This document shows positions 26,809 through 35,247 of a stretch of 64,000 bases of DNA, in pieces (the stretch's first letter is position 1; every line of letters starts with the position of its first letter). Both the position numbers and the translations under genes were made by a program. Source of the stretch: Mycobacterium sp. GA-1841 (GTDB lineage Bacteria; Actinomycetota; Actinomycetes; Mycobacteriales; Mycobacteriaceae); the NCBI RefSeq assembly GCF_001954135.1, contig NZ_MBEQ01000081.1, positions 1-64,000 on the forward strand. The letters are read 5' to 3'. The notes beneath the pieces are model-generated. The model saw only the letters and a list, made by a program, of their open reading frames with translations, was not told the origin of the DNA and did not search any database.

Positions 26809-27909
26809 GCGGCTCGCCTCCGCGCCAGCGCCTCCACGCCAACGCCGGCGTGCCCTGACCACACTCGACCAGTCCTGGTAGCCGAGTCGGTGGGCGATCT
26901 CGTAGCGCGGAATGGTGCGGTCGCGCAAAAGGTTGTCGGCCACACTGCGGCGTACTTCGTCGATCAGGGCCCGGAACGTGATGCCCTCGTGTTCGAGGTG
27001 CCGACGCAAGGTGCGCGGCGCGTAGTGCAGGTGCAACGCCACGTCGTCAAGGGTGAGGTCCAGTGACGACTGGTCCAGCAGATGCGCGCGCACCTGCGCG
27101 GCGACGCCGGTGTGGTGCAGCCGCTCGGCGCGGATGTGGTCACAGTGGGCCACCATGAGTTGCGTGGTGTGCGCGTTGGCCATCGGCGGTACCAGGTCGA
27201 GATACCCGGCGTCATAGACGATTTCGTTGCGGTCACATCCGAACACCACCGGGGCCCGGAAATATTCGCGATACACATCGGCCGAAGCCGTTGCCGGAAA
27301 GGCGAATCGGACCTCGCGCATCGGCACGGACTCGACGTTTCCGAAGGTGTCCCGCTGGATCTGCATGACTGCGGTCAGATCGCGTTCGATGACGAACTGC
27401 CGGATGTCGTCGGGCATGTCGTCGGCCTCGAATGCCAGCACGTACCGGTCCTCGTCATCGATGCGGGCCGTCATCGTCGAGAAGGCGAACGTCAGCATCG
27501 CGTAGTGCAGACCGCGGTGCACGGTGTCGCGCACGCTTGCCGAGGCGGCCAGGAGATAGCCCAGGTAGCCGTATGCGGTCAGGTGGTAGCGGCTGCCCAG
27601 CGCCACTCCCGCACCAGGATGATTCCCGGTCGCGGCGGCCAGGTTGCGGATCACCGCCAGCTCCTGGCTGGCCTCGACGACGGTGTCGACGTCAGACAGT
27701 GCGGCGGCGTCGAGGTGAGAACCCGCCAGCACTGCCTCGGCGGGGATACCCCGCTGGGCTGCCCACTCGCACATGATCGCGACCGAAACCGCCGTGCGCG
27801 GGTGGTCCCAAGGGTCGGTCATGGCCGCTATGACCCGGTTGGTCGATTGCAGGACTCCGGAGCCGGGCAGTGGGGCCTGATCTGCGGGTTCGGTGAGGAC
27901 CGAGGTCAT
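26806..27909 (-). CDS. AraC/VirS-type transcriptional regulator
   Basis: The 367-residue protein has an N-terminal arabinose-binding-like sensor (about 30-220, with YGYLGYLLAASASVRD) and a C-terminal AraC helix-turn-helix (LTLDDVALHLHYAPRTLRRH and YEIAHRLGYQDWSSVVRA). The second helix departs from the usual SSFSRAFRRW. It is transcribed away from the alcohol dehydrogenase / aldehyde dehydrogenase / esterase / monooxygenase operon, 190 bases apart. The arrangement resembles M. tuberculosis virS and the mymA operon, where VirS activates divergent monooxygenase, esterase and dehydrogenase genes. It probably controls that operon here. ATG 27909 is preferred over an upstream start at 27948. Confidence 0.9.
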   Translation of the reverse strand: MTSVLTEPADQAPLPGSGVLQSTNRVIAAMTDPWDHPRTAVSVAIMCEWAAQRGIPAEAVLAGSHLDAAALSDVDTVVEASQELAVIRNLAAATGNHPGAGVALGSRYHLTAYGYLGYLLAASASVRDTVHRGLHYAMLTFAFSTMTARIDDEDRYVLAFEADDMPDDIRQFVIERDLTAVMQIQRDTFGNVESVPMREVRFAFPATASADVYREYFRAPVVFGCDRNEIVYDAGYLDLVPPMANAHTTQLMVAHCDHIRAERLHHTGVAAQVRAHLLDQSSLDLTLDDVALHLHYAPRTLRRHLEHEGITFRALIDEVRRSVADNLLRDRTIPRYEIAHRLGYQDWSSVVRARRRWRGGAGAEASR

Positions 27910-28098
27910 GACGGCCAGTTTTGCCGACCGGCGAGGCCCGGTCAACACGCTCGGAACCTGCCGAAGTGGCCGGAAATGTCGAGTTGTGGCCGGGACGGTC
28001 CTGTCGAAGGGCGAGTCACCCCTCTACGGTTTCCAGATAGTGATACACATCTCAGTTCGTCGGAATCTGTGTCCGGTGACACGTGAGGAGAGGCTCTG

Positions 28099-29226
28099 GT
28101 GAAAGTAAAGGCTGCTGTCGTCGAGGAGATCGGCGCTCCCTGGACGATCTGCGAGGTGGACCTCGGCGATCCGGTGGCCGGCGAGGTGCAGGTGCGGCTG
28201 ACCGCGTCAGGTCTGTGCCATTCCGACGCGCATGTCGTCGCCGGCAGCAGTCCGGTGCCGTTCATGCCGGTGCTCGGCGGACACGAGGGCGCGGGTGTGA
28301 TCACCAAGGTCGGCCCCGGCGTCACCGGCTTGGCCGAGGGGGATCACGTCGTCCTGGCCTTCATCCCGGCGTGCGGCACCTGTCAATCGTGTGCCACCGG
28401 ACTGCAGAACCTCTGCGACGAGGGGGCCGGGCTGCTGACCGGACAGGCGGTCTCCGACAAGACATATCGGGTGACCCGCGACGGCCGGCCGGTCATCCAG
28501 ATGTGCCTGCTGGGTACCTTCGCGCCGTACGTCACGGTGAGCCAGGCATCGGTGGTCAAGATCGAGAAAGATGTGCCGTTGGAGGTGGCTGCGCTGCTGG
28601 GCTGCGGAGTCTCGACCGGATGGGGCTCGGCGACCGAGATCGGGGATACCCATCCGGGCGACACGGTCGTGGTGATGGGCATCGGCGGCGTGGGGATCAA
28701 TGCGGTGCAGGGCGCGCGGTTTGCGGGGGCGCGGTTCGTCGTCGCGATCGACCCGGTCGACTTCAAACGGAAGAAGGCGCTTGAATTCGGCGCGACCCAC
28801 ACGTTCGCCTCCGTGGCCGACGCCGCGGCCGAGTTGCCCGACCTCACTTGGGGAAAGATGGCCGAGGTCTCGATCATCACGGTCGGTGAGATCAAAGGCG
28901 AACACATTCAGCAGGCGCTGAGTCTGACCGGTAAGGGTGGGCAGGTGATCGTCACGGGCATGGGCGATTTCACCCAGTCGACCGTCGACCTCAACCTCTT
29001 CGAGCTCACCCTGTTGCAGAAGCGGGTCCAAGGTGCGGTGTTCGGTGGGGTCGGTCCCCGCACCCAGATCCCGAGACTGCTCGACCTCTACCGCTCCGGC
29101 AATCTCAAGCTCGACGAGCTCGTCACGACCCGCTACCGCCTGGAGGACATCAACCAGGGATACCGAGATATGTTCGACGGCAAGAATCTTCGTGGTCTGG
29201 TCGTTTACTCCGACGCCGACTACTGA
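28099..29226 (+). CDS. NDMA-dependent-type alcohol dehydrogenase (zinc MDR family)
   Basis: The 375-residue enzyme is a class III-like zinc alcohol dehydrogenase. It shows the catalytic zinc segment GLCHSDAHV, the GHEGAGVI motif, the structural zinc cysteines in CGTCQSCATGLQNLC and the cofactor-binding GIGGVGINAVQGARFAGA. The closest type I recognise is the mycobacterial NDMA-dependent alcohol dehydrogenase with tightly bound nicotinamide cofactor. GTG 28099 follows GGAGAGG by six bases. It opens an operon for stepwise oxidation: alcohol to aldehyde here, aldehyde to acid by the next gene. The physiological alcohol is unknown. Confidence 0.92.
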   Translation: MKVKAAVVEEIGAPWTICEVDLGDPVAGEVQVRLTASGLCHSDAHVVAGSSPVPFMPVLGGHEGAGVITKVGPGVTGLAEGDHVVLAFIPACGTCQSCATGLQNLCDEGAGLLTGQAVSDKTYRVTRDGRPVIQMCLLGTFAPYVTVSQASVVKIEKDVPLEVAALLGCGVSTGWGSATEIGDTHPGDTVVVMGIGGVGINAVQGARFAGARFVVAIDPVDFKRKKALEFGATHTFASVADAAAELPDLTWGKMAEVSIITVGEIKGEHIQQALSLTGKGGQVIVTGMGDFTQSTVDLNLFELTLLQKRVQGAVFGGVGPRTQIPRLLDLYRSGNLKLDELVTTRYRLEDINQGYRDMFDGKNLRGLVVYSDADY

Positions 29227-29245
29227 ACCGAACAAGGGGGCTTCA

Positions 29246-30658
29246 ATGCATATCCAGGAAAGCAACTACATCGACGGTAAATGGGCGGTGTCCAGCGGCA
29301 CCTCCCGCATACCCGTCGTCAACCCGGCGACCGACGAGGTGATCGCCGAGGTGGTGGCGGGCACCGTCGCCGATGTCGACGCCGCCGTCGCAGCCGCCCA
29401 GGCCGCTTTCCCGGCGTGGGCTGCGACACCGGTCGGAGAGCGGGCGGATTACCTCAGTGCGATCGCGGGCAAGCTGGCCGAGCGGTCCGAAGATGTGGCA
29501 CGCACCATCTCCGCCGAAATGGGCTGCCCGATATCGATTTCGCGGGCGATCCAGCTGGGATTGCCCCTGAACAGTTTCACCGAGGCCGCCAACATCGTCC
29601 GCGAGTACGAGTTCGAAAGTGAGTACCGCGGATCGACGATCGTGCGGGAACCGTTCGGTGTGCTGGGAGCGATCACACCCTGGAACTACCCGTTACATCA
29701 GATCGCGCTCAAGGTGGCCTACGGATTGGCCGCGGGGAACACCGTCGTCGTCAAACCGAGCGAGGTGACCCCACTGTGTGCGCTCGCGCTGACCCAGATC
29801 ATAGACGAGATCGGCCTTCCCCCAGGTGTGTTCAACCTGGTGTTCGGCACCGGGGCGGACGTCGGCGAAGCGATCGCCGGACATGACGACGTCGACATCG
29901 TCAGCTTCACCGGGTCCACGCGGGCCGGTCGACGGGTACAGGAAGTCGCCGCCCGCACCGTCAAGCGGGTTTCGTTGGAACTCGGCGGCAAGAGCCCCAA
30001 CATCATTCTCGACGACGCCGACCTGGAGTCCGTGGTGCCCGCATCCGTCAAGACGATGATGCTGAACTCCGGTCAGACCTGCTCGGCGCTGACCCGCATG
30101 ATCGTGCCGCGCGACAAGCTGGCCGAGGTGGAGGTTTTGGCCAAGGCGACCGCCGACGCGCTGCCGGTGGGTGACCCGGCCGACGAGGGGACCGCATTGG
30201 GGCCACTGTCCTCGCGCGCGCAGCAGGAACGGGTGTTCGGCCACATCCGCACTGCGATCGCCGAAGGCGCGCGTCTGGTGACCGGCGGCGAAACGGAAGC
30301 CGACGGCCCCGGCGCCTTCGTGCGGCCGACGGTGTTCTCCGACGTCACCGAGGAGATGACGATCCACCGCGAGGAGGTGTTCGGCCCGGTTCTGGCGATC
30401 GAGGCCTACGACTCGGAGGACGACGCGGTCCGGATCGCCAACGCCACCGATTACGGCCTGGCCGGCGCGGTCTGGTCAGCTTCACCGGAGCGTGCCGAAA
30501 ACGTCGCGCGCCGGATCCGGGCCGGCCAGGTGCAGATCAACGCGGGTGCCTTCAATGCCAACGCGCCTTTCGGCGGATACAAACAATCGGGCAACGGGCG
30601 CGAGGCCGGTGTGTACGGCCTCGAAGAGTTCCTCGAGATCAAGTCGATCCAGCGGTGA
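29246..30658 (+). CDS. NAD(P)-dependent aldehyde dehydrogenase
   Basis: The 470-residue enzyme has the family motifs: TPWNYP, the nucleotide-binding FTGSTRAG, the catalytic Glu in LELGGKSPN, the nucleophilic Cys in NSGQTCSA, and EVFGPVLAI. The frame is open 71 codons upstream, but ATG 29246 with AAGGGGG five bases before it is the natural start and gives the usual family length. It lies 19 bases after the alcohol dehydrogenase and should oxidise that enzyme's aldehyde product. The cofactor preference cannot be read reliably. Confidence 0.95.
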   Translation: MHIQESNYIDGKWAVSSGTSRIPVVNPATDEVIAEVVAGTVADVDAAVAAAQAAFPAWAATPVGERADYLSAIAGKLAERSEDVARTISAEMGCPISISRAIQLGLPLNSFTEAANIVREYEFESEYRGSTIVREPFGVLGAITPWNYPLHQIALKVAYGLAAGNTVVVKPSEVTPLCALALTQIIDEIGLPPGVFNLVFGTGADVGEAIAGHDDVDIVSFTGSTRAGRRVQEVAARTVKRVSLELGGKSPNIILDDADLESVVPASVKTMMLNSGQTCSALTRMIVPRDKLAEVEVLAKATADALPVGDPADEGTALGPLSSRAQQERVFGHIRTAIAEGARLVTGGETEADGPGAFVRPTVFSDVTEEMTIHREEVFGPVLAIEAYDSEDDAVRIANATDYGLAGAVWSASPERAENVARRIRAGQVQINAGAFNANAPFGGYKQSGNGREAGVYGLEEFLEIKSIQR

Positions 30659-30662
30659 TCTG

Positions 30663-31613
30663 ATGCCGCTGGAACCGGTGACCCAGGCGCTGCTGGCGCA
30701 ACTGGCCGAGACGCGAGATCCACCGATGCACGAGGGCACGCCGGCGATGGCGCGGATGGCCGGACCGATCTTCGCCGGGATGAGTGGACGCGGCCCCGAG
30801 GTGGCTGCGGTGCGCAACCTCAAGCTCGACGGCGAGGACGGTGGCAGGTTCCGGGTTCGCGTGCTGGTCCCCGACGGCGAAACCCGTTCGGTGATCGTGT
30901 ATTTCCACGGCGGCGGGTGGGTGATCGGCGACATCGATCTGCAGTACGACCACGTGGCCCGGCACCTGGCCAACCTGACCGGCTCCACTGTCGTCCTGGT
31001 GAACTACCGCAAGGCGCCCGAACATCGGTTTCCGACCGCGCTGCAGGACAGTTGGATCGGGTTGTGTTGGGCTGCAGCGGAACTGGCATCGTCCGATGTG
31101 CCGATGATCGTCGCCGGCGACAGTGCCGGCGGCAACATCGCCACGGTGATGGCGCGGTGGGCCCGGGACCGGCACGGTCCGACGATCGACTACCAGGCCC
31201 TGATCTACCCGGTCACCGATTGCGACTTCGAGAGGCCGTCCTACGTCGCACCCGAGAATCAGTTGATGCTCAGCCGGGACACCATGATCTGGTTCTGGGC
31301 GCACTATCTTCCCGACGACGCCGCACGCACGAATCCGGATGCCTCGCCGTTGCGGGCACCGAGTCTTGCCGGGCTTCCGCCTGCACTCGTCTACGTCGCC
31401 GAGTACGACCCGTTGCACGACGAAGGTGTCGCCTACGCCGGCGCGCTGGCAGATGCCGGGGTGGCCGTGACGTTGGAGGAAGCGCCCGGCCAGATGCACG
31501 GGTACTTCCAGATGGCGAACATCCTGCCCGGCTACCAGAACGGAATCGAAGTGGTGGCCAAGCGCATCGGGGCGTTTCTCGATGCCCACCGGTCCGACCG
31601 AGAGGCGGTGTGA
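30663..31613 (+). CDS. Alpha/beta hydrolase, HSL/LipH-type esterase
   Basis: The 316-residue esterase of the hormone-sensitive lipase family has the oxyanion-hole motif HGGGW (in YFHGGGWVIGD), the nucleophile motif GDSAGG, the acid in AEYDPLHDEG and the catalytic His in MHGY. ATG 30663 lies five bases after the ALDH stop; a longer upstream frame overlaps ALDH and is rejected. If the next gene is a Baeyer-Villiger monooxygenase, this enzyme would hydrolyse the ester or lactone it produces, a logic known from ketone catabolic operons and from lipR beside mymA. Confidence 0.92.
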   Translation: MPLEPVTQALLAQLAETRDPPMHEGTPAMARMAGPIFAGMSGRGPEVAAVRNLKLDGEDGGRFRVRVLVPDGETRSVIVYFHGGGWVIGDIDLQYDHVARHLANLTGSTVVLVNYRKAPEHRFPTALQDSWIGLCWAAAELASSDVPMIVAGDSAGGNIATVMARWARDRHGPTIDYQALIYPVTDCDFERPSYVAPENQLMLSRDTMIWFWAHYLPDDAARTNPDASPLRAPSLAGLPPALVYVAEYDPLHDEGVAYAGALADAGVAVTLEEAPGQMHGYFQMANILPGYQNGIEVVAKRIGAFLDAHRSDREAV

Positions 31614-33205
31614 GCGTGGCCGACCACGATGTCATCATCTTCGGCGCCGGTTTCGCCGGCCTCTATCAGCTGCACAAACTGCGTCAGCTCGGATTCGACG
31701 CGCACATCTTGGAAGCCGGGCCGGAGGTGGGTGGTACCTGGTACTGGAACCGGTACCCGGGGGCTCGCTGCGACATCGAGTCGATCGAATACTCGTACTC
31801 GTTCGACCCGGAGTTGGAGCAGTCATGGAACTGGACCGAGCGTTATGCCGCCCAGCCGGAGCTGCTGGCCTACGCCAGGCACGTCGCCGACCGCTACGAC
31901 CTTCGACGGGATATCACCTTCGATACCCGCGTTGTGGCAATGGCTTTCGACGGCGATCGCAACGAGTGGGCCATCACGACGGATTCCGGTGACTGCGTCA
32001 GCACGTCGTTCGTGGTCGCGGCCACCGGGTGCCTGTCCAAACCCTTGCTTCCCACGTTCGACGGAATCGACGATTTCGCCGGTGACATCTATTGGACCTG
32101 GGACTGGCCCGCGGAAGCCGACCTGGCAGGCAAACGCGTGGCTGTCGTGGGTACGGGTTCCTCTGGGGTGCAGACGATCACGGCCATCGCCCCGACGGTC
32201 GCAACGCTGACGGTCTTTCAGCGGACGCCACCGTATGCCGTCCCGGCGCAGAACCGTCCGATTCCCGACGAACTCGCTGAGGTCAAGCAGCATTACCCCC
32301 AATTTCGGGAAGTCAGTCGGCTGTCGCGGGGCGGCGCGCAGTGCGGTGACGGTGCCGATCTGCCACCGTTCTTCGGTGATCTCGACCGGAAAGCGGTCGG
32401 TACCATACTCGATCGCCGCTGGGACGACGGCGGATTGTGTTTCCAGCAGTCGTTCTACGATCTGCTGCTCGATCCGGTGGCCAACGAGACCGCGGCTGAA
32501 TACGTGCGGGACCGGATTCGGCAGAAGGTCAGCGACCCACAGGTCGCCGAGAAGTTGACGCCGCGGAGTTACCCCATCGCGGCGAAACGACTCTGCGTGG
32601 ACACCGGATACTACGAGGTCTACAACCGGGACAACGTCACGCTGGTGGATCTCAACACCGAACCGTTGCGCCGGATCACCGAGCGGGGAATCCTCGCCGG
32701 TGAGATCGAGCGCGAGTTCGATGTGATCGTGCTGGCCACCGGATTCGACGCGATGACAGGCGCACTCAACGCGATCGACATCCGGGGGACCGACGGCAGT
32801 CTTCGCGAGAAGTGGGCTGACGGGCCGCGCACCTATCTCGGGTTGATGTCGGCGGGTTTCCCGAACCTGTTCACCGTCACCGGCCCACAGAGTCCCTCGG
32901 TGCTGTCCAACATGCTCACCTCGATCGAGTATCACGTCGAGTGGATCGCCGCGGCGCTGGTGCACCTCCGTGAGCACGGATGCGGTCGCATGGAGGCCGA
33001 TCCGGAAGCCGAGGACACCTGGGTCGACATCACCAATGACACCGCCGATCTCACGCTGCTGCCGCAGGCGGCGTCGTGGTACATGGGCGCCAATGTGCCG
33101 GGCAAACGGCGGGTGTTCCTGCCGTTCGTCGCCGGTGTCGGCGTCTACAAGCAGATCTGTGACGGCGTGGTGGTGGCCGGCTACCACGGGTTCGAGATCG
33201 CCTGA
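31610..33205 (+). CDS. Flavin-dependent monooxygenase, atypical Baeyer-Villiger type
   Basis: The 531-residue protein has two dinucleotide-binding motifs: an FAD site (IIFGAGFAGLYQLHKL) and an NADPH site (VAVVGTGSSGVQTI). It has the length and layout of type I Baeyer-Villiger monooxygenases. The fingerprint FxGxxxHxxxWP reads FAGDIYWTWDWP, so the conserved His is a Trp. GTG 31610 overlaps the esterase stop and gives the first FAD strand its normal offset. The gene ends the alcohol dehydrogenase operon. It may still insert oxygen into ketones, or catalyse a different flavin reaction; the His change leaves this open. Confidence 0.85.
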   Translation: MSVADHDVIIFGAGFAGLYQLHKLRQLGFDAHILEAGPEVGGTWYWNRYPGARCDIESIEYSYSFDPELEQSWNWTERYAAQPELLAYARHVADRYDLRRDITFDTRVVAMAFDGDRNEWAITTDSGDCVSTSFVVAATGCLSKPLLPTFDGIDDFAGDIYWTWDWPAEADLAGKRVAVVGTGSSGVQTITAIAPTVATLTVFQRTPPYAVPAQNRPIPDELAEVKQHYPQFREVSRLSRGGAQCGDGADLPPFFGDLDRKAVGTILDRRWDDGGLCFQQSFYDLLLDPVANETAAEYVRDRIRQKVSDPQVAEKLTPRSYPIAAKRLCVDTGYYEVYNRDNVTLVDLNTEPLRRITERGILAGEIEREFDVIVLATGFDAMTGALNAIDIRGTDGSLREKWADGPRTYLGLMSAGFPNLFTVTGPQSPSVLSNMLTSIEYHVEWIAAALVHLREHGCGRMEADPEAEDTWVDITNDTADLTLLPQAASWYMGANVPGKRRVFLPFVAGVGVYKQICDGVVVAGYHGFEIA

Positions 33206-33237
33206 ACCGGCCGCTGGGTGATACTTCTCTGGCGAGA

Positions 33238-34587
33238 ATGCGGCGTGAGAAGAGGCAGATGACCCAGCAGGAGCAGGTCGAACCGGGCGGGACGCCCGGC
33301 ACCGAGTCCAACCCGATGAGGCGGGTGGCGTTCGCCAGCTTCGTCGGCACGGCGATCGAGTTCTATGACTTCTACATCTACGGCACGGCCGCCGCGCTGG
33401 TGTTCCCGAAGATCTTCTTTCCCGGCCTGAGCCCGACGATGGGCACCATCTCGTCGTTGGCCACCTTCGCGGCGGCGTTCTTCTCCCGCCCGATCGGTGC
33501 GGCGGTGTTCGGTCACTTCGGAGATCGGCTGGGCCGTAAGAAAACGCTGATCGCCACCCTGTTGATCATGGGGACAGCGACCTTCGCCGTCGGGTTGGTG
33601 CCCAGCGCGGCGTCCATCGGGGTGGCCGCTCCGATCATCCTGCTCAGCTTGCGGCTGTGTCAGGGCTTCGCTGTCGGCGGAGAGTGGGCCGGCTCAGCCT
33701 TGCTGTCCGCCGAGTACGCCCCCGGCGACCGGCGCGGGACCTACGGGATGTTCACCCAACTGGGCGCCGGCGCCGGGCTCGCCGTCAGCAACCTGGTGTT
33801 CCTCATCGCCAACGTCACCATCGGCGAGAAGAGCCCGACGTTCCTCGACTGGGGCTGGCGGGTGCCGTTTTTGTTCAGCGGGGTGCTGGTGATCGTGGCG
33901 CTCTATGTTCGGCTCAGCATCGACGAGACGCCGGTGTTCGTCGCCGAAAAGCAACGCGACGCGGTCCCGCGGGCCCCGTTGAGCGAGCTGGTGCGGACCC
34001 AGACGACCCAGGTGCTGCTGGCCGCCGGATGCATGATCGGCATCTTCGCGATGAGCTTTCTCGGTGGCACCTATCTGTTGAGCTACGCCGCGACCCGGAT
34101 CGGGCATCCGCGCAGCCTCATCCTGACCGTGGGGGTCCTCGCCGGTGTCGCCCTCATGGTGTTCACCGCGCTCTCGGCGATGTGGTGTGACCGGTACGGC
34201 CGGCGCCGGATCATCTTGATCGGCTTCGCCATCGCGCTGCCGTGGGCGTTCTGTGTGATGCCGATGATCGACACCGGTTCGCCGTGGCTGTTTGCAGCGG
34301 CGATCGGCGGCACGTTCGCCATCTTCGGGATCTCTTATGGACCGATCGCCTCGTTCCTGCCTGAGATCTTTGCCACTCGCTACCGCTACACCGGTGCCGG
34401 GCTGGCCTTCAATCTGGCCGGCATCATCGGCGGCGCGGTGCCGCCGCTGATCGCCGGCGTGCTCGTGAGCGACTTCGGTAGCTGGGCAGTAGGGCTGCTG
34501 ATGGCGGTCTTCGTGATCGTCAGCATCGTCTCGACATTGCTGCTGCCCGAGACGAAAGGCGCCGCCCTGGACGCCGACGCAACGTGA
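33238..34587 (+). CDS. MFS transporter, metabolite:H+ symporter (MHS) type
   Basis: The 449-residue membrane protein has twelve predicted helices and MHS-family motifs: GTAIEFYDFYIYG near helix 1, GHFGDRLGRKK in the helix 2-3 loop and RLCQGFAVGGEW in helix 4. Members import organic acids such as citrate, proline, shikimate or alpha-ketoglutarate with protons. The start may be ATG 33238 or ATG 33259; the second has GAGAAGAGG just upstream. It follows the monooxygenase after 32 bases and may import a substrate for that operon, though a weak -10 (GATACT, 33220-33225) suggests its own promoter. Confidence 0.9.
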   Translation: MRREKRQMTQQEQVEPGGTPGTESNPMRRVAFASFVGTAIEFYDFYIYGTAAALVFPKIFFPGLSPTMGTISSLATFAAAFFSRPIGAAVFGHFGDRLGRKKTLIATLLIMGTATFAVGLVPSAASIGVAAPIILLSLRLCQGFAVGGEWAGSALLSAEYAPGDRRGTYGMFTQLGAGAGLAVSNLVFLIANVTIGEKSPTFLDWGWRVPFLFSGVLVIVALYVRLSIDETPVFVAEKQRDAVPRAPLSELVRTQTTQVLLAAGCMIGIFAMSFLGGTYLLSYAATRIGHPRSLILTVGVLAGVALMVFTALSAMWCDRYGRRRIILIGFAIALPWAFCVMPMIDTGSPWLFAAAIGGTFAIFGISYGPIASFLPEIFATRYRYTGAGLAFNLAGIIGGAVPPLIAGVLVSDFGSWAVGLLMAVFVIVSIVSTLLLPETKGAALDADAT

Positions 34588-34615
34588 CTGCGGCGCGGCG
34601 GCCCGTTGCGGGCCT

Positions 34616-34623
34616 GCTAAGCT
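34616..34623 (+). promoter_or_regulatory. Putative extended -10 promoter of pyr operon
   Basis: TG-C-TAAGCT is an extended -10 (TGn-TAnnnT type). It predicts a transcript start near 34630, so the PyrR-binding hairpin lies almost at the 5' end of the mRNA. No clear -35 is present. Confidence 0.45.
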
Positions 34624-34635
34624 ACGGGGCAGTTC

Positions 34636-34678
34636 GACGTCCTTTAACGATCCGTCCCGAGAGGCGGAGAAGGAGGTC
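34636..34678 (+). promoter_or_regulatory. PyrR-binding leader hairpin covering the pyrR ribosome binding site
   Basis: The leader folds as GAC (34636-34638) with GTC (34676-34678), TCCTT (34640-34644) with AAGGA (34670-34674) and TCCG (34651-34654) with CGGA (34665-34668), around the loop TCCCGAGAGG. An asymmetric bulge TAACGA lies opposite a single G. The CCGAGAGG loop matches the known PyrR-binding consensus. The 3' strand contains the AAGGAGG ribosome binding site, so PyrR-UMP binding would block translation, as established for M. smegmatis, rather than causing attenuation as in Bacillus. Confidence 0.8.
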
Positions 34679-34689
34679 AGAGTCACTTC

Positions 34690-35247
34690 ATGGGCTCTTC
34701 AGGTACCGACCGGGAATTGCTGTCTGCGGCGGACGTCGGCCGCACCATTTCCCGGATCGCGCATCAGATCATCGAGAAGACCGCGCTGGACGATCCAGCC
34801 GAGCGTGAGCGCGTCGTCCTTCTCGGAATCCCCACTCGCGGTGTGACGTTGGCCACCCGGCTGGCCGCCAAGATCGACGAGTTCGCCGGCATCGAGGTCG
34901 CGCACGGCGCCTTGGACATCACGCTCTACCGCGATGACCTCAACTTCAAGCCGCCGCGTCCGCTGGAGTCGACCTCGATCCCGCCCGGCGGTATCGACGA
35001 CGCCGTGGTGATCTTGGTCGATGACGTCCTGTTTTCCGGGCGCTCGGTGCGTTCGGCGCTGGACGCACTGCGCGATGTCGGGCGCCCCCGGGTGGTGCAA
35101 CTCGCGGTGCTCGTCGACCGTGGTCACCGGGAGTTGCCGATCCGTGCCGATTACGTCGGGAAAAACGTGCCGACCTCGCGCAGCGAAAGCGTCCATGTGC
35201 TGTTGTCCGAGCACGACGACCGTGACGGAGTGGTGATTTTGAAATGA
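34690..35247 (+). CDS. pyrR: Bifunctional pyr operon regulator / uracil phosphoribosyltransferase
   Basis: The 185-residue phosphoribosyltransferase has the PRPP-binding loop VILVDDVLFSGRSVRSAL (about 99-116). It binds pyr mRNA when UMP is high and has uracil phosphoribosyltransferase activity. The start ATG 34690 lies 13 bases after GGAGG, slightly long, and that site is inside the leader hairpin. It is first in a polycistronic operon of seven genes that overlap or nearly touch; its stop overlaps pyrB (ATGA). Confidence 0.95.
   Translation: MGSSGTDRELLSAADVGRTISRIAHQIIEKTALDDPAERERVVLLGIPTRGVTLATRLAAKIDEFAGIEVAHGALDITLYRDDLNFKPPRPLESTSIPPGGIDDAVVILVDDVLFSGRSVRSALDALRDVGRPRVVQLAVLVDRGHRELPIRADYVGKNVPTSRSESVHVLLSEHDDRDGVVILK

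Noticed and set aside
29033..29245. 71-codon extension of the aldehyde dehydrogenase
   Set aside because: It lies within the alcohol dehydrogenase gene; ATG 29246 has a good ribosome binding site and gives normal length.
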